From Nocardioides turkmenicus (GTDB taxonomy: Bacteria > Actinomycetota > Actinomycetes > Propionibacteriales > Nocardioidaceae): a stretch of DNA of 64,000 nucleotides. The notes under the pieces were generated by a model that ran no database searches, had not been told where the DNA came from, and saw nothing but the letters and a program-made list of their open reading frames with translations. The stretch lies in assembly GCF_011045035.1 (NCBI RefSeq), contig NZ_JAALAA010000006.1, forward strand, positions 1 to 64,000, in the 5' to 3' direction. Shown here in pieces: positions 56,108 to 64,000 of this stretch. Within the stretch, counting starts at the first letter, position 1. Each line of letters starts with the position of its first letter. The translations under genes and the position numbers were made by a program.

Positions 56108-57178
56108 ATGAGACGTGTCCGAGCCGGCCTCCTCTTCGTGTCCGCAGCGCTCCTGGCGAGCGTCGTCAGCGCCCCGGCGTACGCCGAGAACGACCCGCGC
56201 ACCTTCGACCTCCAGGCACACCGCGGCGGCATCGCGCTGACGGTGGAGAACACCCTGCCGGCCTTCGCGCGGGCGCTCGAGCTGGGTGTGAGCACCCTCG
56301 AGCTCGACGTCCAGATCACCGAGGACGGGTATGCGGTGGTGACGCACGACCGGGACCCGAACCCGGCCAAGTGCGTCGACACCGCGCCGGCGTTCCCCGG
56401 TGATCCGGAGTTCCCGTACGTGCCGAACCGGACCTACATCAAGGACCTCACGCTCGCGCAGGTGCGCACGATCGACTGCGGGTCGCTGCGGCAGCCGCAG
56501 TACCCCGAGCAGGAGCTGTCGCCGGGGGAGCGGATGCCGCTGCTCTCGGAGGTGTTCGCGCTGGTCAACAGCTACCACGCCGGCCAGGTCACGCTGAACG
56601 TGGAGACGAAGGTCGAGGCCGGTGCGCCGGAGCAGACCGCGCCGCGCGAGCAGTTCGTACGCGTCGTCCTGGCCGAGATCCGGCGGGCCCACATCCGCAA
56701 CCAGGTCACGATCCAGAGCTTCGACTGGGGTGCGCTGAAGCGGTTCCGTGAGGTCGAGCCGCGCCTGCCGATCGTCGCGCTGACCAACGGCCAGCAGTTC
56801 CTCCAGCAGGGGCGGCAGGGCGCCTCGCCGTGGCTGGGTGGGATCGACATCGACGACTTCGAGGGGTCCCTGCAGGAGCGGTACGTCGCGGCCGCCGACT
56901 CGTTCGGGGCCGATGCGGTCTCGCCGGTCCACGGTGACCCGCAGGGCGGCTCGGTGTCCGACCCCGGCTACGTCCCGTTCACGACCCAGGAGCTGGTCGA
57001 CGCTGCCCACGAGCGCGGGATCGCGGTCGTGCCGTGGACGGTGAACGACGTCGCCACCATGGAGCATCTGATCGGGCTCGGCGTCGATGGCCTGATCACC
57101 GACCGGCCCGACGGGCTGCGCGAGGTGCTGGCCGAGCACGGTTACAAGCTGCCGCGCATATACGCAGGTCAGGAGTAG
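56108..57178 (+). CDS. secreted glycerophosphodiester phosphodiesterase
   Basis: This 356-residue enzyme has a cleavable signal peptide (about 1-26, SAPAYA). The GDPD TIM barrel carries catalytic His38 (QAHRGG), Glu47 (VENT), metal residues Glu65 and Asp67 (LELDVQ), and the second catalytic His80 (VTHDRD). C-terminal VPWTVNDVATMEHLIGLGVDGLITDRPD is also diagnostic. It cleaves glycerophosphodiesters from phospholipids to glycerol-3-phosphate and an alcohol outside the cell. Confidence 0.92.
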   Translation: MRRVRAGLLFVSAALLASVVSAPAYAENDPRTFDLQAHRGGIALTVENTLPAFARALELGVSTLELDVQITEDGYAVVTHDRDPNPAKCVDTAPAFPGDPEFPYVPNRTYIKDLTLAQVRTIDCGSLRQPQYPEQELSPGERMPLLSEVFALVNSYHAGQVTLNVETKVEAGAPEQTAPREQFVRVVLAEIRRAHIRNQVTIQSFDWGALKRFREVEPRLPIVALTNGQQFLQQGRQGASPWLGGIDIDDFEGSLQERYVAAADSFGADAVSPVHGDPQGGSVSDPGYVPFTTQELVDAAHERGIAVVPWTVNDVATMEHLIGLGVDGLITDRPDGLREVLAEHGYKLPRIYAGQE

Positions 57179-57188
57179 CGGAGTCGCC

Positions 57189-57194
57189 TACCCT
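57189..57194 (+). promoter_or_regulatory. -10 element, leaderless promoter of the PPOX-family gene
   Basis: TACCCT lies 7 bases before the ATG at 57202. CTGGGG close to the ATG could alternatively be a weak ribosome-binding site. Confidence 0.4.
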
Positions 57195-57201
57195 CTGGGG
57201 T

Positions 57202-57687
57202 ATGGCAGCTGATCTGGACAAACACGTCCGCGGGATCGTCGACAGCGTCGCCTATCTGGTGCTGGCGACCTCGGACCCCGACGGACGGCCGCGTACCTCG
57301 CCGGTCTACTTCTCCCACGACGGCTACCGGGACCTCTACTGGGTCTCGGCACCCGACGCCCAGCACTCCCGCAACATCGTCCGCGATCCGCGCGTCGCCG
57401 GGGTGATCTTCGACTCCTCGGTGCCGCCCGGGTCGGGGGCGAGCGCTGCGTACGTCACCGGGATGGCCCGCCAGGTGCCCGACTTCGAGCTCGAGAAGCG
57501 CTGCGCTGTGGCGTTTCACCGGCTGGTCGGGACGTCGCGGGCGTTCAAGCCCGAGGAGCTGCGCGGGGAGGCGCCGCTGCGGCTCTACGTGATGGACGTG
57601 GAGCTCTGGGAGGCGCACCTTCCTGGTGTCGACCCGGACGACGAGGAGGTGCCGGAGACCCGGGTCGAGGCGGCCCCGGAGCTCTGA
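57202..57687 (+). CDS. pyridoxamine 5'-phosphate oxidase-like (PPOX) flavoprotein
   Basis: This 161-residue split-barrel protein carries YLVLATSDPDGRPRTSPVYFSHDGYRDLYWVSA (about 18-50), the flavin-binding opening of the PPOX family, and later VTGMARQV and LRLYVMDVELWE. Such actinobacterial proteins bind FMN or F420 and act on diverse small molecules, or bind heme; the true substrate is unknown. Convergent with the iron-type ABC operon 17 bases away. Confidence 0.8.
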   Translation: MAADLDKHVRGIVDSVAYLVLATSDPDGRPRTSPVYFSHDGYRDLYWVSAPDAQHSRNIVRDPRVAGVIFDSSVPPGSGASAAYVTGMARQVPDFELEKRCAVAFHRLVGTSRAFKPEELRGEAPLRLYVMDVELWEAHLPGVDPDDEEVPETRVEAAPEL

Positions 57688-57704
57688 GGCCGTCAGGTCG
57701 GCCG

Positions 57705-58460
57705 TCAGGTCGCCGGGCGGAAGAGGAGATGGATCTCATCGCGCAGCTCGAGCCGCTCGATGCCGATGCCGTAGACCGGCTCCAGGATCTCGGGGCGCAG
57801 CACCTCGTCGACGGTGCCGCGCGCGGCGACCCGACGCCGGTCGAGCAGCACCAGGTCGTCGCAGTAGCGGGCCGCCAGGTTGAGGTCGTGGAGCACGACG
57901 ATCGCCGTCGTGCCGAGCTTCCGCACCAGCGAGAGGATCTCGTGCTGGTAGCGGATGTCGAGATGGTTGGTCGGCTCGTCGAGGAGCAGGTGGGTCGCCT
58001 CCTGGGCCAGTGCGCGGGCGATGAGCACCCGCTGCCGCTCGCCGCCGGAGAGGGCGGCGAAGGAGCGCGGGCCGAGGTGGGTGCCGCCGACGCGCTCGAG
58101 GCAGTCCGCGGCGACCTGCAGGTCGTGCTCGCCGGCTCTGGCGAACGCGGACAGGTGCGGCGTACGTCCCAGCAGCACCATCTCGCCGGCGGTCAGTGTT
58201 GTGTCGGTGCCGGACTCCTGGACGACGACGGCGAGCCGTCGGGCGACCTCCTTGGCGGGGAGCCCGGCGAGGGGGTCGCCGTCGATCTCGACGGTGCCCG
58301 TGCCGCGGAGGGCGCCGTAGAGCATCCGCAGCAGGGTGGTCTTGCCGCTCCCGTTCGGCCCGATCAGGCCCAGGACCCTGCCCTCGTGGGAGTCGACGTC
58401 GACGTCCTCGAGGATGGTCGTGGCGCCGTAGGTCCAGGTCAGGCCGGCGGCCTCGATCAC
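57705..58460 (-). CDS. iron/hemin-type ABC transporter, ATP-binding protein
   Basis: This 251-residue ATPase is of the FecE/HmuV/BtuD class. Walker A is LIGPNGSGKTTLLRM (about 33-47), the signature LSGGERQRVLIARAL, Walker B LLLDEPTNHLD, and the H-loop VVLHDLNLAARYCD. It overlaps the binding-protein gene by 4 bases and is the last gene of the minus-strand operon permease / binding protein / ATPase. The cargo is an iron complex, heme or corrinoid. Confidence 0.92.
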   Translation of the reverse strand: MIEAAGLTWTYGATTILEDVDVDSHEGRVLGLIGPNGSGKTTLLRMLYGALRGTGTVEIDGDPLAGLPAKEVARRLAVVVQESGTDTTLTAGEMVLLGRTPHLSAFARAGEHDLQVAADCLERVGGTHLGPRSFAALSGGERQRVLIARALAQEATHLLLDEPTNHLDIRYQHEILSLVRKLGTTAIVVLHDLNLAARYCDDLVLLDRRRVAARGTVDEVLRPEILEPVYGIGIERLELRDEIHLLFRPAT

Positions 58461-59425
58461 TGCCCGAACCTCTCGATGATCCGCTCCAGGCCGTCGACCG
58501 AGAGGGCCGAGGGAGGCTCGGTGAAGTTGAACAGCTGCGCCATCACGTCGCCGTTCTTGACCGCGGTCAGGTCCTCGGCGCCGGCGAGCTGGGTGATCGA
58601 CTCCTCGACCTCGGCCGGGTCGCCGGCGTTGTGGAGCAGGATGATCACGTCGGGGTCGCGCTCGAGAAGGTCCTCGGTCGAGACCTCGAAGACCCGCTCG
58701 TCCACGTCGGCGAAGACGTCCTCGAACCCGGCCGCCTCGAGCTGCGGGTGGGCCATCGAGCGGGTGCCGTAGGCGTAGGTCACGCCGCCACCGACGGTGG
58801 GGTAGAGAACGGCCGCCGTACGCCCCTCGCCGACCTTCTTCTTCTCCAGCTCGGTGACGCGTTTGCGCAGGTCAGCAACAGCCTGGGCGGCTTCGTCGGT
58901 CTTGTCGAAGACGCGGCCGTAGGCCTCCAGCTGGCTGTAGACGTCGTGGAACCCGGGATCGTCGACGCCCTCGGGGCACATCGCCGGCTCCTCGAGGAGA
59001 TCGATGTCGACCGCGTCGAGGGTGTCCCGGGAGAGGTTGTCGACCTCGCCGAGGACCAGGTCGGGCTCCTCGGCGATCACGACCTCCTTGGAGATCTGCA
59101 GGTGGCCGCTGGTGTCCATCTCGTCGGTGAGCAAGGGGATGTCGTCGAGCTCGGCCTGGGTCTCGGCGTCGTAGTAGTCGGCGGGGTATTCGCCGGCCCG
59201 GGCCACGACCTGGTCCATCACGCCGAGCGCGTGCAGATAGGGCACCGCGGAGCTCTTCAGCATCACCACCCGCTCCGGCGAGGCGTCGAAGGTGACCTCA
59301 GCGCCGCAGTTCTCTATGGTGACCGGGAAGCCGTCTGCGGTGGCCTCCGTGCCGGCGGCGTCGGCGCCGCACGCGGTGGTCGTGGCCAGCACGAGGGCGG
59401 CGGTGGCGATCGTGGTGCGGATCAT
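58457..59425 (-). CDS. iron/hemin-type ABC transporter, substrate-binding lipoprotein
   Basis: This 322-residue FecB/BtuF-family protein has a signal ending TTTACG (Cys at about 19). The two lobes are joined by a rigid helix, with the family opening VTFDASPERVVMLKSSAVPYLHALG, KEVVIAEEPDLVLG, and a C-terminal lobe containing YAYGTRSMAHPQLEAAGF. An internal C-P-E-G near 150 is unusual and could bind ligand or make a disulfide. AGGAG lies 7 bases before the ATG at 59425; the frame is open across the permease gene but that is not coding. Confidence 0.87.
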   Translation of the reverse strand: MIRTTIATAALVLATTTACGADAAGTEATADGFPVTIENCGAEVTFDASPERVVMLKSSAVPYLHALGVMDQVVARAGEYPADYYDAETQAELDDIPLLTDEMDTSGHLQISKEVVIAEEPDLVLGEVDNLSRDTLDAVDIDLLEEPAMCPEGVDDPGFHDVYSQLEAYGRVFDKTDEAAQAVADLRKRVTELEKKKVGEGRTAAVLYPTVGGGVTYAYGTRSMAHPQLEAAGFEDVFADVDERVFEVSTEDLLERDPDVIILLHNAGDPAEVEESITQLAGAEDLTAVKNGDVMAQLFNFTEPPSALSVDGLERIIERFGQ

Positions 59426-59460
59426 GTCGTGCTCCTGGTGGTGGGTCGGTCGGGCGGTGG

Positions 59461-60561
59461 TCAGACGTCGCGGGCGGAGAAGCGCCGGATGAGGACGATG
59501 AGGAACGGGGCGCCCAGCAGGGCGGTGACGATCCCGATCGGGATCTCCTGGGGCTGGAGGAGCACCCGGGCGAGCACGTCGGCCCAGACCAGCAGGATCG
59601 CGCCCATGAGCGCGGCCGCGGGTACGGCCACCGCGTGGGCGGAGCCGACGGCGCGGCGGGCCAGGTGAGGCACGACCAGGCCGACGAAGCCGATGCTGCC
59701 GGCAGCCGAGACGACCACGCCGACGGTCAGCGCCACCACGACGAGCAGCAGGGTGCGGAAGCGGTCGGGGGAGACGCCGAGCGTGTGGGCGGTCTCGTCG
59801 CCGATCGCGAGCGCGTCGAGCCCGCGACCCGACATGGTCAGTAGGGTGATCGTGGCGATCACCGCGACAGCCACGACGGCGAGCAGGCCGTCCCACTGCG
59901 CCAGCCCGAGCGACCCGAGCAGCCAGAACATCACCGACCGGGCGCCCTCGGCCGAGCCCGAGGCGAAGATCAGGAAGCTGGTCAGCCCGTAGAGCAGGTA
60001 GCCGACCGCGACCCCGGAGAGCAGCAGCCGCAGCGAGGTCACTCGGCCGCCGCTGCGCGCCAGCGCGAAGACCAGGAACGACGCCGCCAGAGCGCCGAGG
60101 AAGGCGGACCCCGGGAGGGCGTACGCCCCCAGGCCGGTGCCTGCGCCGAACAGGATCGCCGCCGCGGCGCCGCTGGAGGCGCCGGAGTTGATCCCGAGCA
60201 GGTAGGGGTCGGCGAGCATGTTGCGGACCATCGCCTGCAGCGCCATGCCGGTGACGGCCAGGCCCGCGCCGACCAGGGCGCCGAGGAGCACGCGGGGGAG
60301 GCGTACCTTCCACACGATCGCCTCCTCGGTGGCCTTCCAGCCCGACTCCGGCCCGGCCTCGGGGAGGCCGAGGAGGTGGTGGCCGAGGATCTGCGCGACC
60401 GTCCCCGGCGTGACGTACGCAGCCCCCAGCCCGACCGCGACGACGACCGTCGCCACAGCGGCTGCGAGCAGGCCCAGGAGCCAGATGACGGCGCGCCGGC
60501 GGCGGCGACGTACGCCGAGAGGGTCGTGCACGTGGGGGCCTTTCTGGCCGGCGTCGGGCAT
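59461..60561 (-). CDS. iron/hemin-type ABC transporter, permease (FecCD/BtuC family)
   Basis: This 366-residue permease has an Arg-rich cytoplasmic N-terminus and about ten helices. FecCD motifs are KVRLPRVLLGALVGAGLAVTGMALQAMVRNMLADPYLLGINSGA (about 103-146) and the coupling region near GVSPDRFR and GSIGFVGLVVPHLARR. It is the first gene of the operon. The ATG at 60561 lies inside a palindromic promoter-operator region; longer open frame upstream is rejected. Confidence 0.9.
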   Translation of the reverse strand: MPDAGQKGPHVHDPLGVRRRRRRAVIWLLGLLAAAVATVVVAVGLGAAYVTPGTVAQILGHHLLGLPEAGPESGWKATEEAIVWKVRLPRVLLGALVGAGLAVTGMALQAMVRNMLADPYLLGINSGASSGAAAAILFGAGTGLGAYALPGSAFLGALAASFLVFALARSGGRVTSLRLLLSGVAVGYLLYGLTSFLIFASGSAEGARSVMFWLLGSLGLAQWDGLLAVVAVAVIATITLLTMSGRGLDALAIGDETAHTLGVSPDRFRTLLLVVVALTVGVVVSAAGSIGFVGLVVPHLARRAVGSAHAVAVPAAALMGAILLVWADVLARVLLQPQEIPIGIVTALLGAPFLIVLIRRFSARDV

Positions 60562-60588
60562 TACTGCAAACAACTTGCAATAACCTAG
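60561..60588 (-). promoter_or_regulatory. promoter-operator of the iron-type ABC operon
   Basis: TTACTGCAAACAACTTGCA (60562-60580) continues with ATAA to form a 23-bp dyad centred near 60572 (TGCAA facing TTGCA). It abuts the start codon. TAGGTT on the minus strand (60582-60587) is a -10 candidate, so the dyad would cover the transcription start. It does not match the iron-box consensus of DtxR/IdeR well beyond one half. Confidence 0.45.
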
Positions 60589-60658
60589 CAGGGGCTTCCG
60601 CTGGCCGGAGGTGAGGGTTCTCTGACCGGGCGTGTGGCGGGTCTGGGAAGATATGCGC

Positions 60659-61891
60659 ATGACCTCGTCCCTTCCGCAGTCAGCTGACGTGCTCGTCGTG
60701 GGGGCAGGGCCCGCGGGCTCGGCCGCGGCTGCCTGGCTGGCGCGCGCCGGGGTCGATGTCCTGCTGACCGACGCCGCTGTCTTCCCGCGTGACAAGACCT
60801 GTGGTGACGGGCTGACCCCGCGCGCCACCCATGAGCTGGTGCGCCTCGGACTCGAGGACTGGCTGCGCGCTCACCCGGTCTCGAAGGGGCTGCGCGCGCA
60901 CGGCTTCGGGCAGACGCTGCACCTGCCCTGGCCGGGTGGCACGCTGCCTTCCTGGGGCTCGGCGGTGCCGCGCACCGAGCTCGACGACCACCTGCGCACC
61001 GTGGCGATCAAGTCGGGTGCGACCGCGGTCGACGGCGTGCGGGCGGTCGACGTGCGGTGGGACGGTGCCCGGATTGCTGCCGTCGTCTTCGAAGGCGGCC
61101 ACGAGGTGGCCTGCCGGTCGGTCGTGGTGGCCGACGGCGTGCGCTCGCCGCTGGGCAAGGTGTTGGGGCGCGAGTGGCACCGCGACACCGTCTACGGCGT
61201 CGCCGGGAGGGCCTACATCGCCTCCGACCAGGCCGACGACGAGTGGATCTCCTCCCACCTGGAGCTGCGCGACGAGTCCGGTGAGGCGCTGCCCGGCTAC
61301 GGGTGGATCTTCCCGCTGGGCTCGGGCGAGGTGAACATCGGCGCCGGCGCGCTGGCCACCTCGAAGCGGCCGGCAGACGTCGCGATCAAGCCACTGATGC
61401 GCCACTACACCGAGCAGTGCCGCGACCAGTTCGGGCTGAAGGGCGAGCTGCGGGCGGAGAAGTCCGCGCTGCTGCCGATGGGCGGTGCGGTCTCCGGCGT
61501 CGCCGGCTCCAACTGGGCGCTGATCGGCGACGCAGCCGGGTGCGTGAACCCGCTCAACGGCGAGGGGATCGACTACGGCCTGGAGACCGGGCGGATGGTC
61601 GCCGACGCCATCGTCACAGGCGAGGACCTGGCCACCGCATGGCCGGCGACCCTGCGCGAGCACTACGGCGAGGCGTTCTCCATCGCCCGTCGCCTGGCCG
61701 GGATCGCGACCCGTCCGCGCCTGGTGTCCACGCTCGGACCTGCGGGAATGCGCTCCGACTGGCTGATGACGCTCGCCCTGCGATGGATGGGCAACCTGGT
61801 CACCGACGAGGACCGCGACCGCGCCGCGAAGGTGTGGCGCTGGGCCGGCCGCCGCTCCATCTCCCTCGACTCCCGACCTCCGTTCAGCTGA
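60659..61891 (+). CDS. FAD-dependent geranylgeranyl-reductase-family protein (MenJ-like)
   Basis: This 410-residue flavoprotein has the FAD loop VVGAGPAGSAAAAWLA (about 13-28), the family motif CGDGLTPRATHEL (about 46-58), and GDAAGCVNPLNGEGIDYGLETGR near 298-320. It is most like actinobacterial MenJ, which saturates one isoprene unit of menaquinone in the membrane. Alternatives are other polyprenyl reductases. In-frame ATGs exist at 60653 and 60659. The stop overlaps the Nudix gene start by one base. Confidence 0.83.
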   Translation: MTSSLPQSADVLVVGAGPAGSAAAAWLARAGVDVLLTDAAVFPRDKTCGDGLTPRATHELVRLGLEDWLRAHPVSKGLRAHGFGQTLHLPWPGGTLPSWGSAVPRTELDDHLRTVAIKSGATAVDGVRAVDVRWDGARIAAVVFEGGHEVACRSVVVADGVRSPLGKVLGREWHRDTVYGVAGRAYIASDQADDEWISSHLELRDESGEALPGYGWIFPLGSGEVNIGAGALATSKRPADVAIKPLMRHYTEQCRDQFGLKGELRAEKSALLPMGGAVSGVAGSNWALIGDAAGCVNPLNGEGIDYGLETGRMVADAIVTGEDLATAWPATLREHYGEAFSIARRLAGIATRPRLVSTLGPAGMRSDWLMTLALRWMGNLVTDEDRDRAAKVWRWAGRRSISLDSRPPFS

Positions 61892-62829
61892 TGGCGACGC
61901 GGAATCGGGGCCGCGGTGGGCGGCGACGCAAGCTTCCGAAGGTGCAGCGGGTAGGGGCCTACGCGGTCATCATCCGGGCCGGCGCTGCGGCCGAGCCGGA
62001 GATCCTGCTGAGCCGGCTCTCGGAGAAGGTCACGCCGGAGGAGCGCTGGACGCTGCCCGGTGGCGGGATCGACCACGGCGAGGACCCGCGCGACGCGGTC
62101 GTGCGCGAGGTCTACGAGGAGGCCGGGGTGCCGGTCGAGGTCGGTGTCGAGGCGCGGGTCTACTCCGTCCACCAGGCCAAGGCCTGGCGGCTGGGCCGAC
62201 GGGTCAACTCCCACGCGATCCGGATCGTCTACGACGGCTGGGTGCCTCACGACGCTCCCGCGCCGCAGACGATGGAGGTCGACGGCTCCACGGCCGAGGC
62301 GGCCTGGCTGCCGCTGGCCGCCGTCGTGAGCGGCGAGATCCCGACGTCTCCGCTGGTCACCGAGGCCCTGGAGGTGCACAAGCCGGCGCGGATGCAGCGG
62401 CTGGCGGCGTACGCGTTCATCACCCGCACCTCCGACGACGCGATCCTCCTCACCCGGATCTCGCCGCTCGGCTACCACTCCGGCTCGTGGACGCTGCCCG
62501 GTGGCGGGATCGACTTCGGCGAGCAGCCGCGCGAGGCGCTGGTGCGCGAGGTGGCCGAGGAGTGCGGTCTCACCTGCGAGGTCGGCGTCCTGCTCGACGT
62601 GCACGACGTGAAGATCACCGGCACCGCCCCCAGCGGCCGTCACGAGGAGTTCCACGGCGTCCACCTCATCTTCGCCGCGACCGTGCCCGACGGTGCCGAG
62701 CCGCGAGTGGTCGAGGAGGGTGGCACCACCGACGACGTAGGTTGGGTGACCCGTGACGAGCTGGCCGGCCTTCCACTCCTCGACGTGGTCACCGCGGCCC
62801 TCGACGCCGAGAAGAAGGCAGCCTCCTAG
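61891..62829 (+). CDS. tandem Nudix hydrolase (two Nudix domains)
   Basis: This 312-residue protein has two complete Nudix domains in line. The first (about 20-160) has the box GGGIDHGEDPRDAVVREVYEEAGV, the second (about 168-305) GGGIDFGEQPREALVREVAEECGL. Both keep the REx2EE metal-binding core. A basic N-terminal tail of about 18 residues precedes them. Nudix enzymes cleave nucleoside diphosphates linked to other groups; the substrate here is unknown. Both sites should be active, so a two-substrate or cooperative enzyme is possible. Translationally coupled to the MenJ-like gene. Confidence 0.85.
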   Translation: MATRNRGRGGRRRKLPKVQRVGAYAVIIRAGAAAEPEILLSRLSEKVTPEERWTLPGGGIDHGEDPRDAVVREVYEEAGVPVEVGVEARVYSVHQAKAWRLGRRVNSHAIRIVYDGWVPHDAPAPQTMEVDGSTAEAAWLPLAAVVSGEIPTSPLVTEALEVHKPARMQRLAAYAFITRTSDDAILLTRISPLGYHSGSWTLPGGGIDFGEQPREALVREVAEECGLTCEVGVLLDVHDVKITGTAPSGRHEEFHGVHLIFAATVPDGAEPRVVEEGGTTDDVGWVTRDELAGLPLLDVVTAALDAEKKAAS

Positions 62830-62902
62830 TCGGGCGGGCTGTGGCACTTCGTGAGTGGGCCCGGTTTCGCGGCGCATCTCCGGGCGGGTTGGTGAGTCCC
62901 AG

Positions 62903-62980
62903 GCGAATGACAATTCGTTCGCGGGTGCGGGGTGAATGAAAGTTCGTTCACGTGTCCCAGGTGAGCGAAGATTCGTTCGC
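62903..62980. repeat. three 20-bp palindromes with exact 29-bp period
   Basis: Units start at 62903, 62932 and 62961: GCGAATGACAATTCGTTCGC, GTGAATGAAAGTTCGTTCAC and GTGAGCGAAGATTCGTTCGC. Each is an imperfect palindrome, and the 9-base spacers are unrelated. They lie between the Nudix gene and the convergent ornithine cyclodeaminase-like gene, in a 196-base gap without coding sequence. Confidence 0.65.
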
Positions 62981-63025
62981 CGGGGCTAGTAGACCAGCGT
63001 GGTCGCCCTCATCTCGGCATCGCCT

Positions 63026-63985
63026 CTAGCCAAGGTCGGCACGGGTGCCGACACCGTTCTCCTCGGCGGCCGCCAGGATCACCGCCGCCGCGGCGGCGTC
63101 CTGGACGCCGACGCCCACGGAGAAGTAGGTGACGACGTCGGTGGTGCCGCGAGCGAGAGTGGTGGCGCCGGTCAGGAGCGAGCCGAGGTCGGTGATCCGG
63201 TCCGGGGCGACGGAGCCGGACGCGACGGCTTCGACGACGGGGCCGGAGTCGGTCAGCGCGGACGGGCGATAGTCGACCACGACCGTGGAGCGCGCCAGCA
63301 GTGACGGCGGTAGCTCGACGCGGTCGGGGGCGAAGGAGCCGACGCTGGCCACGGTGGTGCCGTCGGCGACCCACGGGTCCTCGATCACGGGCGTGAGCGA
63401 CGACGTGCAGAGGACGACGATGTCGGCGCTGCGTACCGACTGTTCCAGATCGTCCTTCGCGGTCGCGCCGTGCGACTCGGCGATCTCGGCGGCGGCCGTC
63501 CGGTTCCGGCCGAAGATCTGGAGCTCGGCGTCGGGATGCGTCACCGCGAAGGCGTCGAGGTGGGCCCGGGCCTGCGCGCCGGTGCCGACGACGAGAACGG
63601 TCGCGGCGGACGGTGCGAGCTGCTGCATGGCGAGGGTGGTCGCGGCGGAGGTGCGCAGGCCGGTGACGCTGTCGCCGTTGATGATCGCGCGCGGAGCGCC
63701 GGTCTCACTGTCGAGGACCGTGATGACCGAGTGGACGGCGCCCAGGCCACGGCCGGCGTTGGCCGGGTTGACGCTGCCGAACTTGCTCACCGCGGGGGCG
63801 TCGGGAGCGATCCGGGAGGAGTAGCAGAACGAGACCGACGAGTCCTGCCCAGGGACGAGGAGCCGGGGAGGCTGGACGGCCTCCCCGGCTCCCAGTCGGG
63901 TGAACGCCTCGCGCTGGGACTCGAGCGCGAGCTGCGGCGTGAAGATGCTGCGTACGTCGGTGGCGGAGAGGATCCTGACACTCAC
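63026..63985 (-). CDS. ornithine cyclodeaminase / mu-crystallin family protein
   Basis: This 319-residue NAD(P)-dependent enzyme has an N-terminal dimerisation part with VSKFGSVNPANAGRGLGAVHSVITVLDSETGAPRAII (about 66-102), LRTSAATTLAMQQLA, and a Rossmann fold with VVGTGAQARAHLDAF (about 129-144). The family includes ornithine cyclodeaminase, alanine dehydrogenase and ketimine reductases; which reaction applies is unclear. It starts with GTG 6 bases behind a TACGGT element, near the window edge. Confidence 0.87.
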   Translation of the reverse strand: MSVRILSATDVRSIFTPQLALESQREAFTRLGAGEAVQPPRLLVPGQDSSVSFCYSSRIAPDAPAVSKFGSVNPANAGRGLGAVHSVITVLDSETGAPRAIINGDSVTGLRTSAATTLAMQQLAPSAATVLVVGTGAQARAHLDAFAVTHPDAELQIFGRNRTAAAEIAESHGATAKDDLEQSVRSADIVVLCTSSLTPVIEDPWVADGTTVASVGSFAPDRVELPPSLLARSTVVVDYRPSALTDSGPVVEAVASGSVAPDRITDLGSLLTGATTLARGTTDVVTYFSVGVGVQDAAAAAVILAAAEENGVGTRADLG

Positions 63986-63991
63986 CCCGCC

Positions 63992-63997
63992 ACCGTA
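63992..63997 (-). promoter_or_regulatory. -10 element, leaderless promoter of the OCD-family gene
   Basis: TACGGT on the minus strand, 6 bases before the GTG at 63985. Confidence 0.45.
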
Positions 63998-64000
63998 GAC

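Noticed and set aside
60561..60640. A cobalamin or other riboswitch ahead of the FecCD-type permease
   Set aside because: The distance from the probable start point to the start codon is under 20 bases, too short for any known riboswitch; the dyad explains the sequence better.
62903..62980. Regular repeats as a CRISPR array
   Set aside because: Repeats are 20 bp and themselves palindromic, spacers are only 9 bases, there are just three units and no cas gene is near.

Overview
This is a contiguous stretch of a high-GC actinobacterial chromosome. It most likely comes from the Nocardioidaceae (Nocardioides or a close relative). The evidence is the high third-position GC, GTG/TTG starts, the gene order tRNA-Thr / tRNA-Met / rpmG / hadA-hadB-like dehydratases / murB, a mycothiol-family DinB protein, a MenJ-like reductase, a TTG-started rpoB, and a complete six-gene Mce lipid importer. 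No plasmid, prophage or transposase gene is visible.

Layout. 1-8305: accessory metabolism and transport. This holds a lipoprotein, a DMT exporter, a glycosyltransferase, a pirin, a ROK protein in one operon with LrgA/LrgB, and an amidase. A 166-bp MITE-like element lies behind the pirin gene. 8379-10834: two tRNAs, rpmG, two MaoC/Had-type dehydratases and murB. 10835-15625: a minus-strand block with a TrmA-type RNA methyltransferase, two DUF4190 membrane proteins, an adenosine-deaminase-family protein and an aspartate-type aminotransferase. 15755-16979: tRNA-Trp, secE, nusG. 17155-21444: three minus-strand genes (glycosyltransferase, GH13 alpha-glucosidase, secreted lytic transglycosylase) that split nusG from rplK. 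21680-22887: rplK, rplA. 23038-32796: carboxylesterase, a polar amino acid ABC importer, two MFS exporters, a CGNR regulator, a kinase-like protein, a DinB-family enzyme and an aldo/keto reductase, which split rplA from rplJ. 33042-34103: rplJ, rplL. 34496-46090: a complete mce operon (mceG-yrbEA-yrbEB-mceA to mceF plus two Mce-associated proteins), which splits rplL from rpoB. 46429-53863: rpoB, rpoC. 53918-63985: an oxidoreductase with a divergent HxlR regulator, a DUF4232 lipoprotein, a GDPD, a PPOX protein, an iron/hemin-type ABC importer, a MenJ-like flavoprotein, a tandem Nudix protein and an ornithine-cyclodeaminase-family enzyme.

How the parts fit. The backbone is the classical translation/transcription cluster (secE-nusG-rplKA-rplJL-rpoBC), interrupted three times by unrelated modules. 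The mce genes overlap by 1-4 bases from mceG through mceF (12 bases separate yrbEA and yrbEB). They encode an ATPase, two permeases, six substrate-shuttle subunits and two accessory membrane proteins of a lipid/sterol-type importer. The second accessory protein carries a degenerate DnaJ-like domain.

Regulation seen in the sequence. Twelve genes have a TANNNT -10 hexamer only 6-7 bases before the start codon, which suggests leaderless mRNAs. The rplJ leader has its own promoter and an attenuator-like hairpin. rpoB has a good promoter (TTGTGA-N17-TACTAT). Paired palindromic operators flank the divergent MFS/CGNR promoters. A dyad overlaps the mce transcription start, and another overlaps the iron-type ABC promoter. 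Several short intergenic repeat families are also present.
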